Shown here: in pieces, positions 35,193-43,291 of the stretch | How the letters are laid out: each line of letters starts with the position of its first letter | Numbering within the stretch: the stretch's first letter is position 1 | Assembly (NCBI RefSeq): GCF_001613165.1 | Contig: NZ_BDBV01000003.1 | Coordinates: 62,001 to 126,000, forward strand | DNA length: 64,000 nucleotides | From: Nocardia mexicana NBRC 108244 | GTDB lineage: Bacteria; Actinomycetota; Actinomycetes; Mycobacteriales; Mycobacteriaceae | Direction: 5' to 3' | Notes under the pieces: model-generated | The model's input: only the letters and a program-made list of their open reading frames with translations | Database searches by the model: none | What the model was told of the DNA's origin: nothing | Position numbers and translations under genes: made by a program

Positions 35193-35213
35193 GTGAGAGG
35201 GGAAGTTTCTCAC
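35193..35213 (+). promoter_or_regulatory. Inverted repeat upstream of DUF2236 copy 2
   Basis: GTGAGAG at 35193-35199 and TCTCAC at 35208-35213 form a compact 21-bp inverted repeat, 51 bases before the ATG of DUF2236 copy 2 and between it and the divergent TetR gene. A TTGACA hexamer at 35166 could be a -35 element. Confidence 0.45.
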
Positions 35214-35264
35214 ACTTCTTTTTGGCCCTTACGGGTGAAGCGAGATCGAGGAGACGAGTCAACG

Positions 35265-36131
35265 ATGACCGCCGCCATGCGTGCGACCGACCATGAACCG
35301 TCCATCCCGGAGTCGACCCTGACCCCGGACACCGTCCGCGATCACATCGACGGTGTCGCCGCCTTCCTCGGCGGCGCCGCGAACGTCATCATGCAGCTCA
35401 GCCACCCACCGGTGGGCTACGGCGTACTGGAGAGCACCGTCGACAGCGGCAAGGTGACGCTGCACCCGATCAAGCGGCTGCGCACCACCCTCACATATCT
35501 GGCCGTGGCGTGGATGGGAAACGAGGAAGATCGCAAGGCCTACCGGGAGGCGGTCAACGTCTCCCATCGGCCGGTGCGCTCGAACCCGGACAGCCCGGTC
35601 AAATACAACGCGTTCGACCCGAAGCTGCAGCTGTGGGTGGCGGCCTGCCTGTACTGGGGCGTGGACGACCTCTACACCCGGATGCGCGGCCCGATGGAAC
35701 CCGAACGGGCCGAAGACTTCTACCGCTACAGCGTCCGGCTCGGCACCACGCTGCAGATGCGGCCGGAGATGTGGCCCGCCACGCGGGCGGAGTTCTTCCG
35801 GTACTGGGACGAGAACCTGGCGCAGCGCAGCATCGACCAGCCGGTGCGGGACTACTTCAACGGCCTGATCGACCTGAAGATGCTGCCGCGCCCGGTACAG
35901 CTGCTGTTCGGCCGATTCCACCGGTTCACCGTCACCGCGCTGCTGCCGCAGCACCTGCGCGACGAGATGGGCATGACCTGGACAGCACGCGACGAGCGCC
36001 GCTTCCGGCTGGTGCTGAAGGCCATCTCGGCGGTCTGGACGCGGCTGCCGGGCGTGGTCCGCGCGGCCCCGCTCAACACCTACCTGTTCGACATGCGCAT
36101 GCGCCGCCGCTTCGGCCGCCCACTGGTCTAG
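35265..36131 (+). CDS. DUF2236 (MpaB/rubber oxygenase-like) family protein, copy 2
   Basis: The 288-residue paralogue of the 33585 product shares [66 protein letters not shown] and the C-terminal end RRRFGRPLV. Copy 1 has Thr where copy 2 has His in QLSHPP, which could matter if that His is a ligand. AGGAGA lies ten bases before ATG 35265. The divergent TetR gene is the likely regulator. Confidence 0.86.
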   Translation: MTAAMRATDHEPSIPESTLTPDTVRDHIDGVAAFLGGAANVIMQLSHPPVGYGVLESTVDSGKVTLHPIKRLRTTLTYLAVAWMGNEEDRKAYREAVNVSHRPVRSNPDSPVKYNAFDPKLQLWVAACLYWGVDDLYTRMRGPMEPERAEDFYRYSVRLGTTLQMRPEMWPATRAEFFRYWDENLAQRSIDQPVRDYFNGLIDLKMLPRPVQLLFGRFHRFTVTALLPQHLRDEMGMTWTARDERRFRLVLKAISAVWTRLPGVVRAAPLNTYLFDMRMRRRFGRPLV

Positions 36132-36134
36132 CGA

Positions 36135-37145
36135 TCACTGCCGTTCGGCGAGGGCTCGCAGGAAGAAGCCGAGGTTGGCTGGACGCTCCGCCAGTCTGCG
36201 GATGAGGTAGGCGTACCACTGGCTGCCGTAGGGGACGTAGACGCGCATCGCGTGCCCGTCGGCGGCCAGTCGGCGCTGCTCGGCGTCACGGATGCCGTAG
36301 AGCATCTGGTATTCGTAATCGCCTGGGCCTTGGGCATTTTCGAGCGCGAGCCGGGTGGCCGCCTCGATCATGGCGGGGTCGTGAGTCGCCACCATCGGCC
36401 GCCCGCCGCCGCGCATCAGCACGTCCAGGCAGCGCAGGTACGACGAGTCCACATCGGCGCGCCGCTGGTAGGCGACGGCCTCGGGTTCGCGATAGGCGCC
36501 CTTGCACAACCGGATTCGCGTGCCGACCCCGGCGAGTTCACGGCATTCGGTCTCGGCGCGCCGCAGGTAGGACTGCACCGCGACCCCCAGCCCCGGGAAC
36601 TCGCCGTGCAACTGCCGCACCGTGTCCAGGGTCGCGTCGGTGGTGGTGTGGTCCTCGGCATCGACGGTGACCCACACCCCGGCCTCGGCCGCGCGCAGGC
36701 ACAGGGAGCGGAGGTTCGCGGCGGCGATGGCGGGGCCGTCGGGCTCCAGCGCCTGGCCGAGGGCCGACAGTTTGACCGAAACCTCCACGCAGCGAACCGA
36801 ATTCGCGTGGAGTTCGGTGGCCGCACTCCGCGACGCATCCGCGCGCCACGCCACAGTGCCGGCCTCGACAAACCGGCTCAGCACCGACAGCTCGTCGATG
36901 AGCGCCAGATATTCGGTGACGGCGTCGTCCGCCATGGCGCGCTCGGTGGTGTGCTCGCCGAGAAGGTCGACGCTGACCATCCGCCCGTCGCGCAACAGGT
37001 CCCGCAGTACCGGAACCAGATCCGCGCGGGTCTCCCCCGCCACGAACCGGCGCACCACGGCGGCGGTGATCGGGACCCGCAGGACGGCGTTCTTCATGCG
37101 GGGCGATTCGGCCGCGGCCAGGATTGCGGGGCGCAGCGGGTTCAC
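36135..37145 (-). CDS. pruB: Proline dehydrogenase (monofunctional, FAD)
   Basis: The 336-residue beta/alpha-barrel flavoenzyme oxidises proline to pyrroline-5-carboxylate. FAD and substrate motifs are SVKLSALGQAL, TVDAEDHTTTD, GTRIRLCKGAYREPE, and the C-terminal YQMLYGIRDAEQRRLA with RVYVPYGSQWYAYLIRRLAE. The GTG at 37145 overlaps the TGA of the upstream dehydrogenase gene, so the two-step pathway is coupled. A longer open frame upstream lies inside that gene. It matches Rv1188. Confidence 0.93.
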   Translation of the reverse strand: MNPLRPAILAAAESPRMKNAVLRVPITAAVVRRFVAGETRADLVPVLRDLLRDGRMVSVDLLGEHTTERAMADDAVTEYLALIDELSVLSRFVEAGTVAWRADASRSAATELHANSVRCVEVSVKLSALGQALEPDGPAIAAANLRSLCLRAAEAGVWVTVDAEDHTTTDATLDTVRQLHGEFPGLGVAVQSYLRRAETECRELAGVGTRIRLCKGAYREPEAVAYQRRADVDSSYLRCLDVLMRGGGRPMVATHDPAMIEAATRLALENAQGPGDYEYQMLYGIRDAEQRRLAADGHAMRVYVPYGSQWYAYLIRRLAERPANLGFFLRALAERQ

Positions 37146-38785
37146 CGGCCACCCGACCCCATGTGCGGGTAGCGGTAATCCGTTGGCGGAACGAAGGTTT
37201 CCTTGATGGTCCGGGGCGCCACCCAGCGCAGCAGGTTGAGGTACGAGCCCGCCTTGTCGTCGGTGCCGGAGGCGCGGGCGCCGCCGAACGGCTGCTGTCC
37301 GACGACGGCCCCCGTCGGCTTGTCGTTGATGTAGAAGTTGCCCGCGGTGTACCGCAGGGCGGCCTCGGCCTCGTCGACCGCCGCACGGTCGCGGGCGAAC
37401 ACCGCGCCGGTGAGCGCGTACGGTGCGGCCGTGTCGACCTCCCGCAGCAGCGTGGCGAAGGCGGCCGGGTCGGCGTCGTCGTAGATGTGCACCGACAGGA
37501 TCGGCCCGAAGTACTCGGTGGTGAAAGCCTCGTCCCGCGGATCGTCGGCCAGCAGCACGGTCGGGCGGACGAAGTAGCCCTCGCTGTCGTCGTAGCGACC
37601 GCCGACCGGGATCTCGAGACCCGCGGCGCGGGCCCGCTCCAGGGCCGCCACGTTCTTGTCGTAGGCGCGCCGATCGATCAGCGCCCCACCGAAATTCGAC
37701 AGATCCGCCACGTCGCCGTAGCCGATGCCGTCGGTTTCGTGCAGGAAATCGTCGCCCATGCGGCGCCATACCGACCGCGGCACATAGGCGCGGGAGGCGG
37801 CGGAGCATTTCTGGCCCTGGTACTCGTAGGCGCCGCGAATCAGCGCGGCCCGCAAAGCATCCGGATCGGCCGAGGAGTGCGCGACGATGAAGTCCTTACC
37901 CCCGGTCTCCCCCACCAGCCGCGGATACCCGTGGTACCGAGGCAGATTCGCGCCGACCTGCTGCCAGAGGTACTGGAAGGTGCGGGTGGAACCGGTGAAG
38001 TGGATCCCGGCCAGCCGCGGATCCGGCAGCACCGCCTCCGACAGCTCGGCGCCGTCCCCGGTGACCAGGTTGATCACGCCGGGCGGCAGGCCGGCCTGCT
38101 CCAGCAGCCGCATGGTGTAGTAGGCGGCCAGGGTCTGGGTGGGCGAGGGCTTCCACACCACCGTGGCGCCCATCAGCGCCGGTGCGGTGGGAAGATTGCC
38201 CGCGATCGCGCTGAAGTTGAACGGCGTGATCGCGTAGACGAAACCCTCCAGCGGCCGGTAGTCCATCCGATTCCACACGCCCGCACCGGAATTGGGCTGC
38301 AGCTCCAGAATCTGCCGGGCGAAGGCGACATTGAACCGCCAGAAGTCGATCAGCTCGCAGGGTGCGTCGATCTCGGCCTGATACGCCGACTTCGACTGGC
38401 CCAGCATGGTGGCCGCCGCGACGGTCTCCCGCCATGGCCCGGACAGCAGGTCGGCCGCCCGCAGCAGCACCGCGGCCCGTTCGTCGAACGAGGTCTCGCG
38501 CCAGGCCGGTGCGGCGGCGACGGCCGCCTCGACCGCCGCGCTGCCCTCCTCGCGGGTGGCGTCGGAGTAGGTGCCGAGCACGTGCCGGTGGCGATGCGGC
38601 ATCACGATGTCGCGGCGCGGTCCGGTGCCCGGCTGATGTTTGCCGCCGATCACCAGCGGCACATCCACGGATTCGGCGGAGATCTCGGCCAGCCGGGCCG
38701 TCAGGCGCTCACGCTCGGCGGTTCCCGGTGCGTAGGAGTGCACCGGCTCGTTGGCCGGGGCGGGGACAACCGTGACAGCGTCCAT
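37142..38785 (-). CDS. pruA: L-glutamate gamma-semialdehyde (P5C) dehydrogenase
   Basis: The 547-residue aldehyde dehydrogenase converts glutamate semialdehyde to glutamate with NAD, completing proline breakdown. The active-site Cys is in YQGQKCSAASR and the general-base region in RLVGETGGKDFIVAHSS. It matches Rv1187 and is first in a two-gene operon with proline dehydrogenase, with overlapping stop and start. No regulator gene is adjacent. Confidence 0.95.
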   Translation of the reverse strand: MDAVTVVPAPANEPVHSYAPGTAERERLTARLAEISAESVDVPLVIGGKHQPGTGPRRDIVMPHRHRHVLGTYSDATREEGSAAVEAAVAAAPAWRETSFDERAAVLLRAADLLSGPWRETVAAATMLGQSKSAYQAEIDAPCELIDFWRFNVAFARQILELQPNSGAGVWNRMDYRPLEGFVYAITPFNFSAIAGNLPTAPALMGATVVWKPSPTQTLAAYYTMRLLEQAGLPPGVINLVTGDGAELSEAVLPDPRLAGIHFTGSTRTFQYLWQQVGANLPRYHGYPRLVGETGGKDFIVAHSSADPDALRAALIRGAYEYQGQKCSAASRAYVPRSVWRRMGDDFLHETDGIGYGDVADLSNFGGALIDRRAYDKNVAALERARAAGLEIPVGGRYDDSEGYFVRPTVLLADDPRDEAFTTEYFGPILSVHIYDDADPAAFATLLREVDTAAPYALTGAVFARDRAAVDEAEAALRYTAGNFYINDKPTGAVVGQQPFGGARASGTDDKAGSYLNLLRWVAPRTIKETFVPPTDYRYPHMGSGGR

Positions 38786-38857
38786 ACCTCAGGCTAACGC
38801 CGAGCGGTCCGGCTCGGGGTGAGGTCGCGCGACCCTTACCATCCTGGAGTGACCGAC

Positions 38858-39310
38858 ATGACGATAACGCTGCGGCCGTGCGCGGGTCGGACCGAGTTTC
38901 CGAGGCTGGTGGAGGTGTGGCGCAGCGCCGTCGCGGCCACGCACGATTTCCTGTCCCGGGAGTATTTCGAACACATCGAAAGTCATCTGGCCAGCGATTA
39001 CCTGCCCCTCGTCGATCTCACGGTGGCGGTGCTGGACGATCGCATCGTCGGATTCTCCGGGATCTCCGCCGGGCAGCTGGAGATGCTGTTCATCGATGAC
39101 GATTTCCGCGGCTGCGGGATCGGTTCGGTCCTGCTGCGCGCCGCCCTGGACCGGTTTCCGTCCCTCACCGTCGACGTCAACGAGGAGAACCCCCAGGCCC
39201 TCGGCTTCTACCAGCGCCACGGCTTCGTAGTCACCGGCCGCTCCGAAACCGATTCCGAGGGCCGCCCCCACCCCCTGCTCCACCTGGTCTTCGCCGCCCC
39301 GCCCGACTGA
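38858..39310 (+). CDS. GNAT family N-acetyltransferase
   Basis: The 150-residue protein has the GNAT fold: strand 4 QLEMLFIDDDFRGCGIGSVLL holds the acetyl-CoA pyrophosphate loop (R/Q-x-x-G-x-G type, here RGCGIG), and NEENPQALGFYQRHGFVVTGR is motif B. GGAG lies eight bases before ATG 38858; GTG 38849 overlaps that ribosome site. The sequence is closest in style to the YafP/YjaB acetyltransferases. The substrate is unknown. Confidence 0.85.
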   Translation: MTITLRPCAGRTEFPRLVEVWRSAVAATHDFLSREYFEHIESHLASDYLPLVDLTVAVLDDRIVGFSGISAGQLEMLFIDDDFRGCGIGSVLLRAALDRFPSLTVDVNEENPQALGFYQRHGFVVTGRSETDSEGRPHPLLHLVFAAPPD

Positions 39311-39320
39311 TCCGGGAGGT

Positions 39321-40409
39321 CTAGGGGGTGAGGCGGTCGGCGGCCGCGGCGATGCGTTCGTCGGTGGCGGTGAGGGCGATGCGGACGTGCTCGGTGCCGG
39401 TGGGACCGTAGAAGTCGCCGGGGGCGGCGAGGATGCCGCGCTCGGCGAGCCAGTCCAGGGTGGTGCGGCAGTTCTCGCCGCGGGTCGACCACAGGTACAG
39501 GCCCGCCTCGGAGTGGTCGATGCGGAAACCGGCCTCCCGCAACGCCTTTCGCAGCACCTCACGACGGGCGCGGTAGCGTTCGCGCTGCCGGGCCTCGTGG
39601 GCGTCGTCGCCGAGCGCCGCGGTCATCGCGGCCTGCACCGGGAACGGCACCATCATGCCCGCGTGCTTGCGCACCTCCAGCAGCTCGCGCACCAGTGCCG
39701 GATCACCGGTCACGAACCCGGCGCGATAGCTGGCGAGATTCGACGTCTTCGACAGCGAATGGATGGCCAGCAGCCCGGTGTGGTCGCCGGCGCAGACCTC
39801 CGGATCCAGGACCGACACCGCGCGCTCGTCCCACGCCAGGCCCAGGTAGCACTCGTCGGAGGCGACGATCGCGCCGCGCTCGCGGGCGAAGGCCACCACC
39901 TTGCGCAGATGATCCACGCCCAGCACCCGGCCGGTCGGGTTGGACGGCGAGTTCAGGTAGATCAGCGCCGGCGCCTGCGGGCCCAGCTGGGTGAGACCGT
40001 CGGCGCGGGCGATGCGGGTGCCCGCCAGCAGTGCCCCGACCTCGTAGGTCGGGTACGCCACCTCGGGAATCACCACCAGATCGTCGGCGGCCAGGCCGAG
40101 CAGCCGCGGCAGCCCGGCGATGAGTTCCTTGGTACCGACCGCGGGCAGCACCGCCTCCGGCGCGATACCGGTGATCCCGAAGCGCCGCTTCAGCGCGTCG
40201 ACCGCGGCCGTGCGCAGCTGCGGCGTGCCGTGCGTCGTCGGATACCCGGGCACCTCCGCCACCGAGGCGAGCGCCGCCCGGATCAGCGGATCGACCGGGT
40301 CGACCGGCGTGCCCACCGAGAGATCCACGAGGCCGCCCGGATGGGCCGCCGCCCGCTGTTTGGCGGAAGCGATGGTGTCCCAAGGGAAATCGGGGAGCAG
40401 ACTGCTCAC
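39321..40409 (-). CDS. dapC: Succinyldiaminopimelate transaminase (actinobacterial DapC type)
   Basis: The 362-residue class I PLP aminotransferase has NSPSNPTGRVLGVDHLRK, ASDECYLGLAW and the PLP-lysine motif HSLSKTSNLASYRAGF. It is of the actinobacterial DapC type and matches Rv1178, with the same length and the same fdxC neighbour. GTG 40409 starts at VSSLLPDFPWDT, which aligns with the mycobacterial N terminus; an upstream TTG at 40430 is an alternative. With dapD and dapE it covers the succinylase branch of lysine synthesis. Confidence 0.92.
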   Translation of the reverse strand: MSSLLPDFPWDTIASAKQRAAAHPGGLVDLSVGTPVDPVDPLIRAALASVAEVPGYPTTHGTPQLRTAAVDALKRRFGITGIAPEAVLPAVGTKELIAGLPRLLGLAADDLVVIPEVAYPTYEVGALLAGTRIARADGLTQLGPQAPALIYLNSPSNPTGRVLGVDHLRKVVAFARERGAIVASDECYLGLAWDERAVSVLDPEVCAGDHTGLLAIHSLSKTSNLASYRAGFVTGDPALVRELLEVRKHAGMMVPFPVQAAMTAALGDDAHEARQRERYRARREVLRKALREAGFRIDHSEAGLYLWSTRGENCRTTLDWLAERGILAAPGDFYGPTGTEHVRIALTATDERIAAAADRLTP

Positions 40410-40435
40410 CGGTGTTCTACTGCGGGACAACGTCG

Positions 40436-40768
40436 TTACTCGTCGTTCGCCATCGGCGGAAGCTCCTTGATGAGCGGCGGGTCGTAGGTGAGCGCACCGA
40501 CCTTGGTGGCGCCACCGGGCGAGCCCAGGCCCTCCATCTCGAAGAAGTCCACGTTGGCGTTGACGTACCCACTCCACTGGTCCGGGGTGTCGTCTTCGTA
40601 GAAGATCGCCTCCACCGGACACACCGGCTCACATGCACCACAGTCCACGCACTCGTCCGGATGGATGTACAGCATGCGGCCACCCTCGTAGATGCAATCT
40701 ACGGGGCACTCCTCGATGCACGCCTTGTCCTTCACGTCAACGCACGGTTCAGCGATGATGTACGTCAC
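40436..40768 (-). CDS. fdxC: Seven-iron ferredoxin
   Basis: The 110-residue electron carrier has an N-terminal Cys set (CVDVKDKACIEECPVDCI) and a second set CVDCGACEPVCPVEAI, as in actinobacterial 3Fe-4S/4Fe-4S ferredoxins that supply cytochromes P450 and other oxidoreductases. GTG 40768 has AGGAGA about eight bases upstream. It lies 26 bases before dapC and matches Rv1177. Confidence 0.95.
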   Translation of the reverse strand: MTYIIAEPCVDVKDKACIEECPVDCIYEGGRMLYIHPDECVDCGACEPVCPVEAIFYEDDTPDQWSGYVNANVDFFEMEGLGSPGGATKVGALTYDPPLIKELPPMANDE

Positions 40769-40868
40769 TGCCGCTCTCCTAGTCTGTTCTTGCCCGCGGG
40801 AGGTTTCCGCCCGCGCAACAGTATCCGGCGGCCCTACGTTACTACTGGCCAGCCTTGCCTAACTTCGT

Positions 40869-40917
40869 CCGGCCCTCGTTGGCCGGAGGTAAGCCGCAAC
40901 GCTGGTAGATGCGTTGC
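40869..40917. terminator. Two stem-loops downstream of the MarR gene
   Basis: CCGGCC/GGCCGG (40869-40874, 40881-40886) and GCAACGC/GCGTTGC (40896-40902, 40911-40917) are perfect short stems just past the minus-strand MarR stop at 40924. They may end the marR transcript before the fdxC promoter. Neither has a T tract. Confidence 0.4.
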
Positions 40918-40923
40918 CGCCCA

Positions 40924-41397
40924 TCACGAATCCCGTTCGCGGGAATCGGTTTCCGCCGAATCGGTCAACAACCGCAGCAGGTCGCGCAATTCCCGCTGCT
41001 GGGTGGTGCTCAACGAGGTCAGCGGTGATCCCGTGCCGAGCCTGGCCAGTACGGCCGCGCGACTGTCGTGCCCGGCGGCGGTGAGTTCGATCCGTTTGGC
41101 CCGCCGATCGGTCGGATGCGGCTTGCGTTCCACCAGGCCCTGCGCCTCCAGCCTATCGAGCACGAAGGTGGCATTCGAGGGCTCGCACGACATCCGGGCC
41201 GCCAACTCCCGGGCGGTGATCGGCTCCGACAGCTCCCGCAGCGCGACGACCTGCGACGACGTCAGCCCCAGCTGCTCGGCGACGCGGCGCACGTGCACCT
41301 CCAGGCGGTGCGTGAACGAGTGCACCAGTTTGCACACGTCGCGATCCACCTCGGTCTCCACCGGGAAGTTCGCCACAGGATCGGGGCGCCGGGTCAT
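40924..41397 (-). CDS. MarR family transcriptional regulator
   Basis: The 157-residue protein has the MarR winged helix: LGLTSSQVVALRELSEPITA, AARMSCEPSNATFVLDRLEA and the wing GLVERKPHPTDRRAKRIELT. It is divergent from an MFS drug-efflux-type transporter (41478), with 80 bases between the starts and an AT-rich repeat region that is the likely operator. MarR proteins of this layout typically repress the divergent pump until a ligand binds. Confidence 0.9.
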   Translation of the reverse strand: MTRRPDPVANFPVETEVDRDVCKLVHSFTHRLEVHVRRVAEQLGLTSSQVVALRELSEPITARELAARMSCEPSNATFVLDRLEAQGLVERKPHPTDRRAKRIELTAAGHDSRAAVLARLGTGSPLTSLSTTQQRELRDLLRLLTDSAETDSRERDS

Positions 41398-41419
41398 GCG
41401 GTCGAGTCTAGCGATGATG

Positions 41420-41460
41420 ATTCGAGCTGTGATAGTTATAGTTCGTATTATTCGAGCTGT
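41420..41460. promoter_or_regulatory. Direct repeats between marR and the MFS gene
   Basis: ATTCGAGCTGT occurs at 41420-41430 and again at 41450-41460, exactly 30 bp (about three helical turns) apart, around an AT-rich stretch with TAGTTATAGTTCGTATTATT. The low GC of this stretch against its surroundings marks the shared promoter, and the repeats are candidate MarR sites. Confidence 0.5.
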
Positions 41461-41477
41461 AACTACTTGGAGCGGTG

Positions 41478-42635
41478 ATGCGACTCCCTGTCCTGTCTCT
41501 GATGCTGGTCGTATTCGGCCTCACCACCGGCGAATTCGCGATCGCCGGGATCCTGCCGGAGGTGGCCCCGGATCTCGCGGTGCCCGTCTCGTCGGCGGGC
41601 CAGCTGGTCACCGCCTACGCCCTGGGGATGATCGTGGGCGGTCCGGTGGTCACGGTGCTGACCGCGCGGGTGCCGCGGCGTCGGCTGATCATCGGCCTCG
41701 TCGGGTTCGCGGTCCTGGCCAATCTGGCCTCGGCACTCGCGCCGGGCTACCCGATCCTGCTGGTCACCCGGTTCGCCGCCGGACTCATCGTGGCGACGTT
41801 CTTCGCGCTCGCGATCGCGACGGTGGTGGCGACGGCGCCCGAGGGCAGGGCCGCCTCGGCCATCGCGCAGGTGGCCCTCGGCATGAACCTCGGCATCGTC
41901 CTCGGTACCCCGATCGGCACCTTCGTCGGTCAGCACCTGGGCTGGCGGGTGACCTTCGCCGCCGTCGCCGCGCTCGCCGGGCTCGGATTGCTGATGGTGC
42001 TGCGGTTCGTCACCGAACTTCCCCCCGCCGCAACGGGTTCCGTATTGGGTGAGCTGCGGGTGCTGGCGGATCGGCGGCTACTGCTGGCCATCGCCCTGAC
42101 CGCCGTCGGCAGTGTCGGCGTGGTCGGCGTCTTCACCTACATCGCGCCGCTGCTCACCGATGTCGCGGGATTCGGCGCGGCGACCGTGCCCGCGCTGCTG
42201 CTGGTCTACGGCGCCGGCGCGGTGGTCGGTAACCAGCTCGGCGGGTGGCTGGCCGATCGCGCCCTGCTGCCCGCCCTGATCGGCTTGCTCACCGCCCTGG
42301 CGGCGGCGCTGGCGCTGTTCTGGATCGGTGGCGAGATTCCCGCGGCCGCGGCGGTTCTCGTATTCCTGCTGGGCGCACTGGCGTTCGCGGTCATCCCCGG
42401 CATGCAGACCCGCGTGATCACCGCCGCCGCGGCCGCCCCGACCCTGGGTATCGCGATCAACGCCGCGGGCTACCAGGTGGCGGCGGCCATCGCAGGCAAG
42501 CTCGGCGGCTGGGTCATCGCCGACGGCCCCGGCCTGCACGCCCTGCCCTTGATCAGCGCAGCCCTCACCCTGATCGGGGTGATCCTCGCCGGGCACATGC
42601 TGCGCCAGGACCGCCGGTCACCCGTCCCTGCCTGA
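41478..42635 (+). CDS. MFS transporter, AraJ/sugar-efflux or drug-efflux type
   Basis: The 385-residue protein has twelve predicted membrane helices and begins LPVLSLMLVVFGLTTGEFAI, followed by GILPEVAPDLAVPVSSAGQL, which is the signature of the DHA12 (AraJ/PbuE) group. GGAG ends five bases before ATG 41478; GTG 41475 would be too close. The divergent MarR gene is its probable repressor. The substrate is unknown. Confidence 0.88.
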   Translation: MRLPVLSLMLVVFGLTTGEFAIAGILPEVAPDLAVPVSSAGQLVTAYALGMIVGGPVVTVLTARVPRRRLIIGLVGFAVLANLASALAPGYPILLVTRFAAGLIVATFFALAIATVVATAPEGRAASAIAQVALGMNLGIVLGTPIGTFVGQHLGWRVTFAAVAALAGLGLLMVLRFVTELPPAATGSVLGELRVLADRRLLLAIALTAVGSVGVVGVFTYIAPLLTDVAGFGAATVPALLLVYGAGAVVGNQLGGWLADRALLPALIGLLTALAAALALFWIGGEIPAAAAVLVFLLGALAFAVIPGMQTRVITAAAAAPTLGIAINAAGYQVAAAIAGKLGGWVIADGPGLHALPLISAALTLIGVILAGHMLRQDRRSPVPA

Positions 42636-42657
42636 GCCACCGAGCCGGATCGCCCCC

Positions 42658-43272
42658 TCACACCCGCGGGGCGATCTCCAGATCAGCCCAAAGCAATTGC
42701 AGTGGAAACGGATCGGAGACGGTCACGGCAACCGGGCCCATATCGCGATGCGACGTCCCGATATGGGCATACGGGCCGGTTCGGTCCGACAGCGCATAGC
42801 GCTCGATCGTCAACGCACCAATCTTGTCGAACGTCACCAACCAGTAGTGCGGTATACCGGCGTCCGCGTAGTCACTCATCTTGTGGACACGATCTCGACG
42901 CTCCGACCACGTGGACAACACCTCCGCGACGACCAAGCAGTGCTGCGCCGCCAGCTGCTCGTAGTCAGGCAGACATCGATGCAGCACCGCATCCGGCTTG
43001 CGTGCGGTCGGTGGCACCTCCCAGAGCAACACGTCGACCTCGGTGTTGGTCTCGTAGCAGGACCCGTCGCTGCGACGCATCTCCTCGACAGCGGCCCGTT
43101 CCAAGGCCATCGAGAGCCGCGTGCCCACCTTCTGATGATCGCGGCCGCGCTGCTCGCGTGGCACGACATAGCCGTCGACGATTTCCAGCCCTCGTCGGAG
43201 ATCCTCGTCGATATCGAGGAACTCTTCCCAGGTCAAGGGATCGTGCTGCGGGTCCGGCCAGCTCACGGTCAC
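42658..43272 (-). CDS. Uma2 family protein (DUF820, restriction endonuclease-like)
   Basis: The 204-residue protein matches Uma2/DUF820: LTWEEFLDIDEDLRRGLEIV at the N terminus, the nuclease core with E in EVDVLLW, then KPDAVLHR, VVAEVLSTWSERRDRVHKMS, and YADAGIPHYWLV. The PD-(D/E)xK-like residues are present. These genes are common in Nocardia and Streptomyces genomes in many copies, and their target is not known. No methylase or toxin partner lies beside it. Confidence 0.88.
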   Translation of the reverse strand: MTVSWPDPQHDPLTWEEFLDIDEDLRRGLEIVDGYVVPREQRGRDHQKVGTRLSMALERAAVEEMRRSDGSCYETNTEVDVLLWEVPPTARKPDAVLHRCLPDYEQLAAQHCLVVAEVLSTWSERRDRVHKMSDYADAGIPHYWLVTFDKIGALTIERYALSDRTGPYAHIGTSHRDMGPVAVTVSDPFPLQLLWADLEIAPRV

Positions 43273-43291
43273 GTCATGATCGTAGCCGGGT

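Noticed and set aside
37146..37808. N-terminal extension of proline dehydrogenase
   Set aside because: It is encoded inside conserved pruA in another frame and has low-complexity Arg/Gly-rich content.
40846..40867. IdeR-like box upstream of fdxC
   Set aside because: The best alignment matches only about 12 of 19 consensus positions and does not overlap a recognisable promoter.
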